Of a DNA stretch of 64,000 bases, positions 46,424 to 58,425 are shown piece after piece. Position numbers and translations under genes: made by a program. Location: contig QNGE01000102.1 in NCBI GenBank assembly GCA_008508345.1, forward strand, positions 157,849-221,848. The letters are read 5' to 3'. How positions within the stretch are numbered: position 1 is the first letter of the stretch; the number at the start of each line of letters is the position of its first letter. The notes under the pieces are model-generated. The model did not search any database and was not told where the DNA came from. It saw only the letters and a program-made list of their open reading frames with translations. Origin of the DNA: Paragonimus westermani. Lineage: Eukaryota > Platyhelminthes > Trematoda > Plagiorchiida > Troglotrematidae.

Positions 46424-49400
46424 CTAAGCTTTGAAGTTTACCACATGTGGTGTTTACCTTTCGATAGTGGATCTGTTGTTGATAGTTCCGCTGCTGTAAG
46501 CTTCAACCGGTTTTCTGATACTGGTCATTATTCGTACTTGAAAGTTTCTTGCAACTTTGTACAAGTGTTGATTATTTGCAGAGTCCACAGTATTGTGAGG
46601 TTTTAGGAACAGTCTTGAGAAACTCACGTATTAGCCACAAGTAAGTGTCTAAGTTACGATTCTAATGAGTTTATCTATACCAAACTCATCGAAAAGACTG
46701 TTAAATAAAATGTTTTCCATCTTGGGGAGAAATACCGTCGAAAATCGCGTTTATATTATACCTAAAATATTTTGCTTTCGAGGAAGTACTGTATTTAAAC
46801 GAGAGAAGCAAACAATTTCGAGCAACAGAGCTGCTGTTTTGTTTCTCTGTCGCCTCGTATTTCGACAACAAACCGTTCGTTCTTAACCTCTTTGGAAGAG
46901 TTTTCAATAGTCTATGAACTGAACTTCCATGCCTGTTCTGTTCTATGCACATTATTTTTACACTAAATCACCAGAAAAATTGTATCAAAAACCCGTGTGG
47001 TCTTCGAAACGTCTACAGTACGCGCTGTGCATAACCGGAATAAGGTAGTAGTTTCTACAATGTCTGGCTGCTTGTTGATAAATAAATTTAAAGTTCATGC
47101 TGGTCACGCTGCAAAAGATAGAGGTGAATCACTACATCAAAGAGATGAGCAATGCCTGCAACCAAATAAGTACGTTACACAACCATTGTCGATGGGTTGT
47201 TTAGAAAAACTTCTCGCTGTTCTTTACATGTATACGTCAAATGAAACAAAGTTAAAGTTCTGACTTAACTATCCGACAACTTTTCAAAGACCGTCAAGGC
47301 CAAAACATCCGCGATAAACGTATTGTGAAACTAGTCCTTTGTCACTGTTATACAGAAAATGGAAATACCAAAAAGCCATCAGGTTTCATTTAGATAAGCA
47401 GCAAAGAGGTGAAGTCGGTCTAGTCAGAACCAACCATTCATGATAATCGATTTTCGGATAACCACAGTTTATTCAGTTAGAAAATAACTAATCCGATTCA
47501 GAAGAGAACCAAGTTTAAAAAGGAAAGTTTTCATATGTTATAGTGGTAGTGGCTGAACGTAAGTTTATAGAGGTTTGCAAAATCAAACAGTTCTGTGAAC
47601 TTCAATTCTTACCTGCTCATGTTTGCGATGTCACACTAGGTTAGTGATTACCGCCGAAATGTCAGCTTTTTCTCACTTTTACCTAGTCATAGAAATATAT
47701 ACAATCACAGCTTTTACATATTAACTGATGAGAAATTTTAATTTCCGTCTGTAAACCGTAAACCTATCTGTTAACGACCGTGCGTGTTCCATTCTTAGGC
47801 TTTCAACTCATTTGCTGTGTAGAGAAATTCCTCGAATAGGTCCGATCGAACTCAAATACTCTCCTATTTTGTGAGCACAACCAAAACTTTATAACAGTGT
47901 CCCGTTCTCATTCATTACTTCGAAGTTCACTCAAAGCTCAGTCAGACCTCTATGTTGGTGTTACCTCTGCGATGGTATCATTCACTATGAGTGTCACTGT
48001 CACGACAAACAAACCAGTGACTCACATACATGCTAATCTCATCAACAGTGCCAATAAACTGACCGAGTAACCCAGTCAGGTCACTGTTAGACATGCGACA
48101 GAACTTCTCGCCGAACCGATGTCGTCCACAAGCAGCGCAGGTAAGCTGGCCTACCGGACCGCATAAGTTACAAAATTTAAGGCATAAAACCACAGCTGTA
48201 CTGATGAATTGTTGACCACTGGATGCTGATTGATAGCATGTATGGAGATTTGTGACCACTAAAGTGTCACCGAAAAGGACGATCGAAAAACCAATACTTT
48301 CATTGATTTTTTGATGCGTTGGCTTTTGCGTAACGCTGTTGCAAGTATGATCAGATCCGTAGCCCATTCGTGCTGAGAATCTACCCAAATGAATACCTCC
48401 TAAAGAGTTCATTCAATCGACAATCAACACGGTAGCCCATACTGTTCATTTAGCCAACTACCAACATACTGGTATCAAAGCATGTAGGAAACTAGTATTC
48501 TTTACCAAAGTTCTATTTTTATGAGGGATCGAGGATAGAGGTAGTCGTAACCAAGCGTTGCTTAATTGGAAGGAATCCACAGTGTGATTCGTAATACAAA
48601 AAACGTCGTGGATACCAAGACGGAGAGAACAGTAACGCCTCTCGGGATTTGTGATTGTGACACCGCAGACTCTGTTGTTCTTATCACTGTGTGATATTGT
48701 TTATTGGTACTCGATTTGTAGGCAATCATGCTTCTGATCAATACTGGATCAAAAAACCTCAACGGCAGGATATAAGGACCCTAAAGCATCGGCATGAAGA
48801 GCTATGTGGGCTCAAAGATTATGTTTGCTGCACAGTTGAAGGTATCCATAGCAACAGTGCAAGAACATGACTGGCATAGCAGTGTACCTATCTTTTAAAG
48901 GTATCTGCATATAATTGGTTACAACGTGCATTTTGTATAAATACACACCCTGTCTTTGAAAGTTTACAGTCCCGTTTGTTTTCTAACAAGTGTTCAGACC
49001 ACAGCTGCGACCTGAGAAGGTACCACACTTAATGACAACTATTAACAGAAATCGACTGAAGGGACCAGTACTGAAGTTCGACAGTTAGTACATTACGCGT
49101 TAATTTCGCTTTTGTTCCACATTCGGGAGTGAATGCTGATCAGTACATATTGTCTGATTCCGACATCATGATAAGCTTCACACATATGTTATGAAGGCTG
49201 GCAGTCTGCATAATCATGGGCTCTCAACAACGCTTCACCTAATCGAAGCCATGTTAAACGACTACAATGGTGGTAAACTCGGTTACACTTGCTACGAATA
49301 CTGTTTCGCATTACAGGCTAACAATCGAAATTTGTATATGGCTGTGTTTTACAGACACTGTACCCCAATTTATAATCGTCGATTAATCGACCTGTGACTT

Positions 49401-49753
49401 CGTGACCCTGGCTTACGTGGTGTCCCATCTCAAACTTTTTGACTACGCATTTTTGTAACCAATACATTTAACCTTTTCAGTAACTTCAAATTTATTTTAA
49501 ATTTGCTGACAATACCAAGCCGTTTACTTTCAAAGTTAGTCAACAATCAGCAGTGGAATGATCTCAGTCGATTGGCTATAGCAAACACAAACTGAATACA
49601 ATCTCTTAATAACCCATAACAAAGGAAGGCGTAAGACTTACCAATGGGGGCAGAAAATCTCTTATATAAAATAATCCTTCCTGATTTTCTCTGATCTAAA
49701 AAGAAACATTCAGGAAAATAGAATCTTGGCTTGCACTATAAAGAATTGCTTAC
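46424..49753. other. Intron of the SPATA1-like gene (if the model holds)
   Basis: About 3.3 kb of AT-rich DNA. The only frame worth note is the minus-strand one at 47,978-48,412. No repeat shared with the rest of the window is recognised. Confidence 0.4.
47978..48412 (-). CDS. Open frame with a CxxC...CxxC pair, unknown
   Basis: A 144-codon frame starts with ATG at 48,412. Its middle reads C-N-L-C-G-P-V-G-Q-L-T-C-A-A-C-G-R-H-R-F-G, a spacing (C-x2-C-x7-C-x2-C) that could bind zinc as in small zinc ribbons. The flanks show no further domain. It lies in an intron of the SPATA1-like gene on the same strand, so it could be an extra or alternative exon, a retroelement remnant or chance. Splice sites are not clear. 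Confidence 0.25.
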   Translation of the reverse strand: MNSLGGIHLGRFSARMGYGSDHTCNSVTQKPTHQKINESIGFSIVLFGDTLVVTNLHTCYQSASSGQQFISTAVVLCLKFCNLCGPVGQLTCAACGRHRFGEKFCRMSNSDLTGLLGQFIGTVDEISMYVSHWFVCRDSDTHSE

Positions 49754-50419
49754 CCGTCCAAGCGAATGTCCGACACTTTTGCAGAATACGTATTCATTCG
49801 GCAAAAAGTCAAAAGTCAACTCGGACTCCATTCTTTCTCTAAACTGAGCAAGTGTCATATTCACATCTGGTCGTATAACGCCAACAGACGCGGTTTCTTT
49901 GAACAGCTCAGAGAAAGCAGTATTCAGGTCTCGATTCCATAAAAGAGCTGGCACCACATATACGTGTAAATCCGCCTCTGGCAATATGTTCATTTCCCGC
50001 AGGCTGTTAGAGGGAGTTGCCGGTTGATTTTCTCCGTTTGTGGGACCAAAGTTCCCGACCTCTTCTTCTGCAGTTGCGCAGTTTTCAATAGGACTTTGAC
50101 GTCCTTCAGTTTGGCTTCGTTCTGTAACTTCTACTTGTGATTCGTCAACTTGCCTTTCGTCCTCTACAGTCCTATGCCGATTCTCTGCCGTTTGGTTTTG
50201 AAGCTGTTCAGCGTTGTTAGGATCTTCCTCACAGTTTTCCTTTTCTTCACAATTTTGTCCAGCCTCTTCTGGTTCCACTTGATTCTGGTCCGGTTGATCA
50301 CTGCCGCCTTCAACTACTCCTCCGTCTTCATTAATTGCTTCACGGTTCCCAACGAATTCAGTGTGGTTCCCTTCAACTTCGCTGTGACCTTCGTCGACTT
50401 CGTTAGAATCTTTAATCAT
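49754..50419 (-). CDS. SPATA1-like gene, first coding exon
   Basis: The frame ends at a strong donor (GGACGG then GTAAGC) in phase 0. I place the start at the ATG at 50,419, the first ATG in this frame. The frame stays open upstream to 50,524, so an upstream exon is possible. The first 140 residues are disordered and very acidic, with many Glu, Gln and Asn. The last 65 form a compact domain: D-L-H-V-Y-V-V-P-A-L-L-W-N-R-D-L-N, then M-T-L-A-Q-F-R-E-R-M-E and E-Y-V-F-C-K-S-V-G-H-S-L-G-R. This resembles the N-terminal domain I remember from vertebrate SPATA1, a sperm protein (pattern L-H-V-x-Y-V-P-x(3)-W-N-x(2)-L-N ... F-L-x-K-x-x-G). The acidic leader is extra. Assignment is by recall, not by search. 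Confidence 0.65.
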
Positions 50420-50524
50420 CAATTCGCCTGACTTTTCAAGGGCAATAAAAACGGCGCTCACAGAGTAGCCTACGTCCAACTGTGTTGAACAATCATTGGC
50501 TGATTTAGTCCCAAATCGGACCAA

Positions 50525-51379
50525 TCAGCGTTAGGAGTTGATGACCTCAAGCGGTTCTTAAAGCAAAATGGCGAAGTGTAAGTCCAACTGCTTACATTAT
50601 CGCACGCGTAATACTAGACAAACACAGTTAGGTGCAACTGTGTTAAAAGAGGGGTAGTTGATTAACAAGACAACATTTCTGGGAATGAGTACAACTAACA
50701 CTTCCGAAACATGTTTCTGGTGTGCCGAGTTAAAAATTTTGCCGCTGTGTCATGAGTTGTTTTAGCAGTTCGGGACGTGTTCTATCGCTCAATGAAATAG
50801 CTGTCGGTCTGTTCTGCCTATGTAGACGTCATCACTACAGCAAAGTCAGACAATGTGAGCGACAGAACAGCCTGACAAACTACGTTCGCGATTATGTAGA
50901 ACCGGTCCTTTGGTAGTTTAAACCAAGCTTAGTTGGGCCATCGCACACGTACGATTAACCCGTTGCTCGAAACCCGACATCATCGATTGTTAGACATCTC
51001 ACAATAACGGGCCACCAAGTTAACCAACTTAGATCATTCAGAATATTGTTATGCACTCAGAACCCGGAGCTAATTACCTTTGGAGAAGATATATTGATCA
51101 GGTCTCACCAGCCCGCACTGTGCACAAAAGTGTTTGAAGAAACCCAGCGAGATGTTGTTGTGTTGGTGACGAAATACCCGGTATGAGTGCACACATGTTC
51201 ATACCCTGTTCTGTCTCTGTTTGTCTATTGTATATAAACTGCATGCTTTGTGTTTGCGATTGATGGGATTAAACGGCGTGTTAACACATCACATCATATG
51301 TCTTCTTTCTGCACTGATGAAATGTTGTCGGTTTAACATTGTCCGCAGTTACCAGTCCTGCACCGATGTATAATACTAC
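50525..51379. other. Upstream of the SPATA1-like gene; otherwise unassigned
   Basis: The promoter of the minus-strand gene should lie here if 50,419 is the start, but I see no TATA box at a convincing place. Near 51,090-51,180 one plus-strand frame weakly resembles the end of the GIY-YIG domain (I-L-I-R-S-H-Q-P-A-L-C-T-K), too weak to annotate. Confidence 0.35.
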
Positions 51380-54060
51380 AATCTTGTGTTACTCCATTTG
51401 TTTAACACTATGCACATTTCTTTTCAAAGCTCCATATGTTACATCTGAGTACATTAAATACTTGTGTGATAACAGTATCTGATTGAAACTTCTCTTGTGA
51501 AACAGAGGTGACTTCAACTTCGGACACATTACGTCTCTGAAAGCCGTATTGTGCTTGTGCAGTTTAACCACTCATCCACTTGTCAGATCAATGTGACCTA
51601 CCGATCCCCGTCTACCTTACCAGTCAGGCTTACTTCTGCAGGACTTTTATAGAATCTACTCCTAGGTAACCTTAACTACCCTGAGATTGCATCCGACACA
51701 AGCGACGTCCCTGATAGCTTTGCATAATTTGCTTCTAATTTCTACGAGGCCTGCATGAACTGAATTAACCGAAGATGTCAGAGGGTTCATACATTGCAGG
51801 GCCTCTCAAAAATACAAAAGGCTAGATTGTATTTCAACCACTGAAAAACTTATGGTTAAAACCTGCGAATTAATAAATCTCTTGGCCACAGTGACCATGA
51901 ACTCATCACATCGCAATTATTGAATGAGGTAGAGCAAGCCCCGTCGATTTGAGACTTCGTGAAAAAAACTTTTAAAAGGCGAACAGCGTATCCCTGACGA
52001 AAGTATTTAGCGATATGTCAACCTAATGCCTCAACGCATTCGTCATTCGAAGATCATTGGCATTTTACTGTGAACGATATTATTAAAGCCATCGATAGGT
52101 ATGTTCCCAACAAGCAACATAGATGGTCAGGGCGCAACATTCCAACTCGGCGTTAAACAGGATATTTACTGGTAGTAAATAAATCAACATGGAACACGCG
52201 TCAGTTGCAGAGAACTCGGAAAGTATTTCATGAAAACTGTGCAGTTCGTGAGCGGAAAACAACAGCTATACAGGCCAACAAACGTCAGTACTACATAGAT
52301 ATGACTAACAAGTTCGGTATCACTCCAAAGCTCTTCTGTAGCACTGTTGTATCCGCCACGAAAAACCACCCCGCAGCCTCACACTTGTCCACACAGGTGG
52401 GATGACTATCTCAAATAGAGAAGTCGTCAACATTCGCTGCAACCAATATTTCAGAGTGTTCAGTGTCAATCCCGCAGAGTCATTACATATATTTGGTGTC
52501 AATGCTACTGAAGTCAAATAAACCATTAACTTCACACTTCACAGTGGTGTTCAAAAACTTTCAAGTGTTCTTGAAACCGCGTCTCCAAAACTTGATCTCA
52601 ACTCTCTTTCCGTATTATGGAAGTGGGCTAAACACTAGTCAGTGCCACTTTGTGAACTTTTCAATCGATCTCTCCTGGAAGGCAAACTTCCCAAAGCTTG
52701 TAAGATGTACATATTGTCACCGGTCTTTAAACGCAGTGATCGCAATGAACCATTCAATTGCAAGCCCGATGCATTATTACTGGCTATCTCAATTTCATGA
52801 ACAGCTTGAGTGACGAGAAGTTACGTAAGCATTTCCTCCTATTAGCATTGTTCTCTGAGTGACAACATGGATTTCGAAAGAGAGTCCACTGTAATACCCA
52901 TTTATTTGCTGCTCCAAAATACCGGAGAAAGAAGACTGATGAAGGCAAACTAGTTAATGTGGTTTTCCTAGACTTCTATGTGATCTTCGACAGAGCTGAA
53001 CGTTTAACGCTGCTTAGGAAGCTTCGTCATTAGAGCATAAAAATCCCCCTACTGTTGTGGCTCGCAGATCATCTGCAAAATCACCGCTTTATGGTCAAAA
53101 TGATTAAGATTTTTCAGGTTGACATTGTGTGTCCAGCTTTGTACCATAACGTTCTATATTGGGACCCGTGCTCTTAATTCTGTTCGTGACCAAAATCCCA
53201 TGGTTTTCCGATTCCTCTTTGTCGCTATATGTTGATGGCACTCAAATTTGGCCTATAGTTATTAATGTGACTCAATGTAAGGAGATTCCAGGTAATCTGG
53301 ACACTTTACATCGCTGGATCACGCACAACCGCCTTCCTTTTAGCATGGCCAAATGTAAAATGATGCAACTCCGTCATTCTGGCGGCATCGGTTACTTTCT
53401 GTGAGGCGAAGAATTTGGTGCCACTACACGTGAGCGTAACTTGGGTACGACTGTGTCAGGGAATCTCAGCTTGTTTCCTAACAACGTACCAATAGCCAAG
53501 CAAGTTAACTATGTACGTGGGTTACTTGCTAGCCCGTTTGGACGGTTCCATTAAAACTGTCTAACTTTTATGTTCATTTCGCTAGTACACCCTCATCCTG
53601 AGCTAACTATCCAAGATTGCCGTCCTTATCGCGTGGAGGACATCACTCTTATTGGGAAAGTACTACTTGGAGCTACAGAAAGGGTTACGATTCTTCTTTC
53701 TGTACCTTCCTCAGAGAGATTGCATAAACTGGGTAGTTACCTGTGTGCTACTGGCGTGTTGGAGAACAGTGGAATTTGACACATGAGTTTTCCTCTCAAA
53801 CTCAACATCTTTTGTGAAAAATGAATGTGCTTAAAGAAAACGAACATCTCATGGATAACTTCCTAAGGTTGTAACAACAAATGAGCCATTTAACTTGAAA
53901 AGAACATTCTTGAGTTCCAGGTTTGTTTAGCCTGGAACAGCCTACCAGGGTCTGTCACAACTACGTCATCGACAAGTGAATCCAACTGAATCCAACTTGA
54001 GAAATCTAACTGAATCTTTAGATAACTTGATCATCGGGTTCACTGCTGTGGAACAAATAT
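51380..54060 (+). mobile_element. Decayed CR1-clade LINE, endonuclease plus reverse transcriptase
   Basis: Remains of the endonuclease come first: L-L-G-N-L-N-Y-P-E-I near 51,665, then L-D-C-I-S-T-T-E-K and L-L-G-H-S-D-H-E near 51,815-51,890, the last fitting the catalytic S-D-H. In the reverse transcriptase come Q-H-G-F-R-K near 52,865, N-V-V-F-L-D-F-Y-V-I-F-D-R-A (52,957-53,000), L-Y-V-D-G-T-Q-I-W near 53,225-53,255 at the catalytic box, and R-L-P-F-S-M-A-K-C-K-M-M near 53,330. The tail at 53,570-53,780 fits the conserved C-terminal region, and W-N-S-L-P-G-type sequence lies near 53,935. There are many stops and shifts, and the catalytic Y-x-D-D reads Y-V-D-G, so it is dead. Confidence 0.85.
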
Positions 54061-54411
54061 AATCCCAACCTCTCATTTTTGCTGGTACCCACCTGAAGCC
54101 TGCTGTATATTGTAGTGCAATCGTGATGTTTGATAGACACTGGTTGGACTTCCATACCGCTCATTCACCTCCGCTTTTCTATTTTGTAGTTTTTCGATTG
54201 CTGACCTTTCAGGATTAAAAGCCCTTTGGCTTTCCTACCCGAACCTTTGAAGACAGATTAAAACGTGCACAAGCTTCATCAGTTACCTCTAATCTGTAAA
54301 TTTCCCATGAATCTTATGATATTTCAATTGTAAGATATCCGCACCAAGTGTAGTACGAATGAGTTTGAATAGTTTGGGCGTCGTGTTTAGCAAGTTATTG
54401 ATAAACAGATT
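54061..54411. other. 3' flank of the LINE, unassigned
   Basis: Probably includes the untranslated 3' end of the CR1-like element. A short self-complementary stretch (AAAAGCCCTTTGGCTTTCC, near 54,218) is present. No gene is seen. Confidence 0.4.
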
Positions 54412-54568
54412 GGGAATAACACAGCGTATGAGCAAGTTGTAATACTCCACGTTTCAACCACCTCGGGTGGCTTTCCTCAGGAGTGTTGTGACAACACTCC
54501 TGTGGAAGGCCACCCGAGGTGGTTGAAACGTGGAGTATTACAACTTGCTCATACGCTGTGTTATTCCC
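54412..54568. repeat. 157-bp near-perfect palindrome with hammerhead-like cores
   Basis: The sequence is symmetrical about 54,490, with arms of 78 bases and only two or three mismatches (for example 54,477/54,503 and 54,472/54,508). Within each arm, read toward the outside, the order is ACTC, then CTGAGGA (left arm, minus strand) or CTGTGGA (right arm, plus strand). A hairpin of about 7 bp with loop CGA follows, then GAAAC, then GTG and GAGT, which can pair with ACTC. This order fits a hammerhead with a minimal stem III of the kind reported in Penelope-like elements. However, the cleavage base would be G, which is not permitted, so both copies should be inactive. Confidence 0.85.
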
Positions 54569-56939
54569 TTATGATATTTCCCCTTAGTTGAAGTCTGATC
54601 ACGAATTAAACAGCGTCATGCACTCAACCAATCGGGCTGATTCCTTTAGCCTACTTACTTCCCAAACGTAATCAAAAACCTATTACGGTTCTTAGATGCA
54701 AACCCCGAAGAGGACCGAATGACAATTTGCAAAGTCCCATTCATCGTAGAGTAACGTGGGCCGAGTAATTTGGAAAGTTTAATAGTTTTGAACCCCTGGA
54801 ACAGGCAAGAAACCGCATTCGTGACCTCACTAGCGCAGAGGCACAAACTGTGCTCTGCAAACACTTTAGACCAAGATCCGAAAACTATTGTTGTTGCGCT
54901 AAAAGAAATGGCTACACTAACCGGTTGATAATCCGGAACATGATCACAATTAAGCCACAAAGTCCAGTTGCCAAGATAGAGGAGCAAATTGTCTTCACCT
55001 CCCCCCACTTAGCAGAAATTGGTATTGCAACACAAGAACTCAATTTTCACATTTGTTGAGTCCTAGAACGCAGATTCCCGGTGGTACTGGTGGTTCACTT
55101 TATCCTTCCTGGTGACAATGAACCTCAAAGATAATCGTCTTGTTCTCAATAAGTCTATGGTTGTCTGCTCAGTCTAGTTTTCGGTTAGGGTTATATGTCG
55201 GTCACAGGATGAGGCTTTCGTCAAAACAGATCAGAATATATCTTTCGGTGTTCTTCTTGACCGATTTGATCAAATACATAAGCAGCACTGTTGTCGCACA
55301 TTTGGGTGACACTAACCACCGTGTTGACTCCAATTAGGTCTTCAGTGTAGTCTACAGAATGCTGTTCAAGCACTCGAAACAATGGATGTTAGCCATCACT
55401 GAATCAATCGTCATTCGATTGTGATTTGACTTTTGGTTCATATAAGAAAGTTGCGCAAGCTCTGCAGTCACGGTGACCGAAGATCACATTGCCATCCTAC
55501 ATTCCCACCCGAACCCTCAACCACAACCCTGGAAATCTACACTATTCATCAGTGATGTACACTAAAATTTACTACTTCTGTGTCTACCTCCACGCTTCCC
55601 CTCATTGTTCATCAATGACAAGGAGGCCTTCTGTTTTCGATGCAATTCAAGAAGACTTGGTGATTTTATCTACGGGGTAGAGAACGTCACTCTAACTGGA
55701 AGTATAGCGGTGGATGAAGAACCGTGCATCCTCTACCGGAGTAGTTGACTCAACCTTCAGAGATGGACGTGAGTTCGAAGCCGACTAGGTAGTTAAGTAA
55801 AAATATTTGGTTTATTGATACAGCGTTTTCACACATCGAATTAGACGTTTCTACTTAATTGTTCAAAGTATCCGCGCTTGGTTTTAGCTTCACGACTTTG
55901 GTCACAAGTTTTAGCTTTGCTGTAGGAATGACGTTCTGAAGTGTATACTTAATGAAAAACATTGCTAAATCGAAAGAGTCACCTATTGCGACAGCGTTAA
56001 ACCTACAGAATCCATTGAAACGGTTGCTTATAATGTACTTTGAGAATGATTTCTCAGCCGCAAAGCTGAAGGGTTCCATAAGGAATTATTAAGAGTTTAG
56101 ATAATACGTTGACGACCATTTGGTGGCAGTTCCTTTTTCCTTTGTATTGAGTACTACTCCATTTTCCAGCTACGTTACAGCTGCCATTCCGGAAGGGGAG
56201 CTCAGGAGTGCCGAATATATCGAAATGGTGACCTCATCGAGAAAGCGAAAGACATATTTACCACGCAGTGAAGGTCTTGTTATTCAGTTCTTCAGTAGTC
56301 AACATACAGTCTACTCTGAGTTGGTATTTAAGGATCCTGCAATTAGTGACCAACCACCCAGGCTAGCAGAACGTTCAGTTATCCTATGTTGATCCGCTAC
56401 TCCTTAATCCCACGGTTATCTGGTCAAACTAAGCATTGCTTAGTGTGGCTGATGGTGGTGAGAGAATTCACTGGAAGATGTTGGCACCAGCTATAAAAAC
56501 CCAAGATACTACCTGTCAGGTTATGAACCGAGCAACATGCCAGAGCGCCTTTTAAAACATGCTTAGACATGATGACTTTCTGCAATCAGCAGTATGTATT
56601 CTGTCTTTAAGTTTTGATTCCTGTGTGTTTGTTTTGTTTTACTTTTTGTGCCTTTCTTCCATGTTAACTTCAATTCAGAATTTTCTCCGTCACTGGCAGC
56701 TAGTCAAATCTGCCACGTAAAAATGGGCATGTGTGGTTGCACATCTTCTGTGTAGGTGTCAGGGTGCCTAACATGCTTTCCTCTTATTCGTCTGACTCCG
56801 TCTTGTCCACTTGCATTCTGCGAGGTATCAATCCCACCACTGCAAAAATTCCGAAGCGAAATTATTTAGTCCGATTCATTTTGACGGAATCTCAATTTTC
56901 GTTAGATACTGATATTCTTCTTCAACGCTTGCTTACGTA
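54569..56939. other. Unassigned, no gene recognised
   Basis: Contains frames of 60-117 codons on both strands (for example 54,655-55,008 minus and 56,120-56,392 plus) with no motif and no clear splice boundaries. Confidence 0.4.
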
Positions 56940-57164
56940 CTACTGAAAGTTGGCCACTTGTTTTAAGTGTGTTAATCCCTGCCACTTGGTTCTCTTCTCA
57001 ACGGAGCCAGCATTCGCTGATTCAGTTTCAGGTTGTATAACATAGACGATGACGTCAGTTAGTCTGCTGCCTTGACATATTTCATCAAGAAACTTTTCAG
57101 TCCCATACAAAGCAGCACTATGGGCATCATTACCTTGAACATACACGTATTCATAAAGCCGTAT
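56940..57164 (-). CDS. Candidate terminal exon, unknown product
   Basis: On the minus strand a possible acceptor (CATGCTTGTTAG) precedes 57,164. The frame then runs 74 codons to TAG (56,940-56,942). The peptide has globular-protein character (Y-G-T-E-K-F-L-D-E-I-C-Q-G-S-R-L-T-D-V-I-V-Y). I recognise no family. A strong donor-like GTAAGC lies just past the stop, so another frame or boundary could be used. Confidence 0.35.
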   Translation of the reverse strand: MRLYEYVYVQGNDAHSAALYGTEKFLDEICQGSRLTDVIVYVIQPETESANAGSVEKRTKWQGLTHLKQVANFQ

Positions 57165-58330
57165 CTAACAAGCATGTATAAACTAAGCAGCCGTTCTTTT
57201 CCATCCCACTCTGTATAATATTGTCTCGTTTAACCGGGGTCACTGCACAGACGGGTAGAACTGTACTCATGTACTGACCGCCTGATCTTCTTATAGACTG
57301 CCTGAATGGGGTTTCTTCAGAAGTACCTGTATATTATCTTGATTTTCATAACTTTTCACATGCCTAACATCGCTTGCACGGTAACCCATAGTTGGTGTGT
57401 ATAAAAATTTATTACATAACTACGCACTTTATCGAAATTAACCAGCCGTTCCCTCTTACTTGGTTCTCACGCTTCGTGAGTACTGTATTTTTGAGGTTGA
57501 GGGCTAACAGAGACAACTGTTTATTCCGCTTTCTATTCAAAACTATCTGTCGCTGAAATGATCACACCGTGGATTATACCTTTCATTGGTCGAAAAAAGC
57601 AGATTAGGCCTGTTTGAAGCATGTTATTGAATGTGGTGGACCCCTAGACTGGTTCACTCGACCTTCATCATTTTTGTTCGTGTTTACTCTGAGTTTTATG
57701 ACTGACTGTGTACAGTATTTTGGCTCGTCACACGTCGGAGGTTACGTCTCAGATTACGAAAGCAACAAAGGACAGTGGGACTAATTTATTCAATTTTATG
57801 AGGCGTAGATATCTTCAACTATCCATTTCAAGCACTTTCAAGTGATCAAGTCAACCCGGCCGACCTATGGAGTTCCGGGTGCTCGTACAACCTAAGGGGT
57901 TACACAATAAATGCCTTAATACTTGCAATGATAAAGTGCTCACATGCGGATTTCCCAGTCTGATAGATGTTGAGGGCAACTTATCCTCAAGCACCTTCCA
58001 CCATGATCGATTGTAATGCTTCATGCGAAATAAATAACCTTTCTTCCATTAACCCACATTATCCGATCTCATTTTTGGGCACCCGAGTTATCAGTACTCA
58101 GTAGACGTTCAGAATGTCGCAAATGAATGCGACCTACACATGTGACCATCAATTTTCGTACAAAATTCTGCTACTAATCGTGTTTCAAGTAGCCTAATGT
58201 ACACATGAATTGTCAGTGGGCCTTGAACATCACTCTCGGTTGGGTTACGCATGGATCTGTCTCCACAGAAGGAATATGGACAGTCCAGAAACATACATCG
58301 AAATACATACAATTAGGTCGTTCCCATTAG
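57165..58330. other. Unassigned, no gene recognised
   Basis: AT-rich DNA. The minus-strand frame at 58,109-58,312 could be upstream coding sequence for the exon at 57 kb, but it has no clear splice sites. Confidence 0.35.
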
Positions 58331-58425
58331 TCGAACTGGCTCAGCGGTAATGACAGTTTCTCATCGGGTTAGCATGGCTGTTTCTCTCTAGACCCGTCAA
58401 CATTCAGTCCCCGCTCGAACGGGTA
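58331..58425 (+). repeat. tRNA-like sequence, probable SINE head
   Basis: An A-box-like ACTGGCTCAGCGGTAATG is followed about 55 bases later by a B-box-like CATTCAGTCCCCGC. A-box agreement with tRNA genes is very good and B-box agreement fair. Spacing is longer than in most tRNAs, which favours a tRNA-derived repeat or pseudogene. Confidence 0.35.

Noticed and set aside
50150..50431. 93-codon plus-strand frame
   Set aside because: Antisense shadow of the acidic first exon of the SPATA1-like gene.
51090..51180. Possible third GIY-YIG end fragment
   Set aside because: Only a handful of residues agree and there is no DNA-level similarity to the other two fragments.
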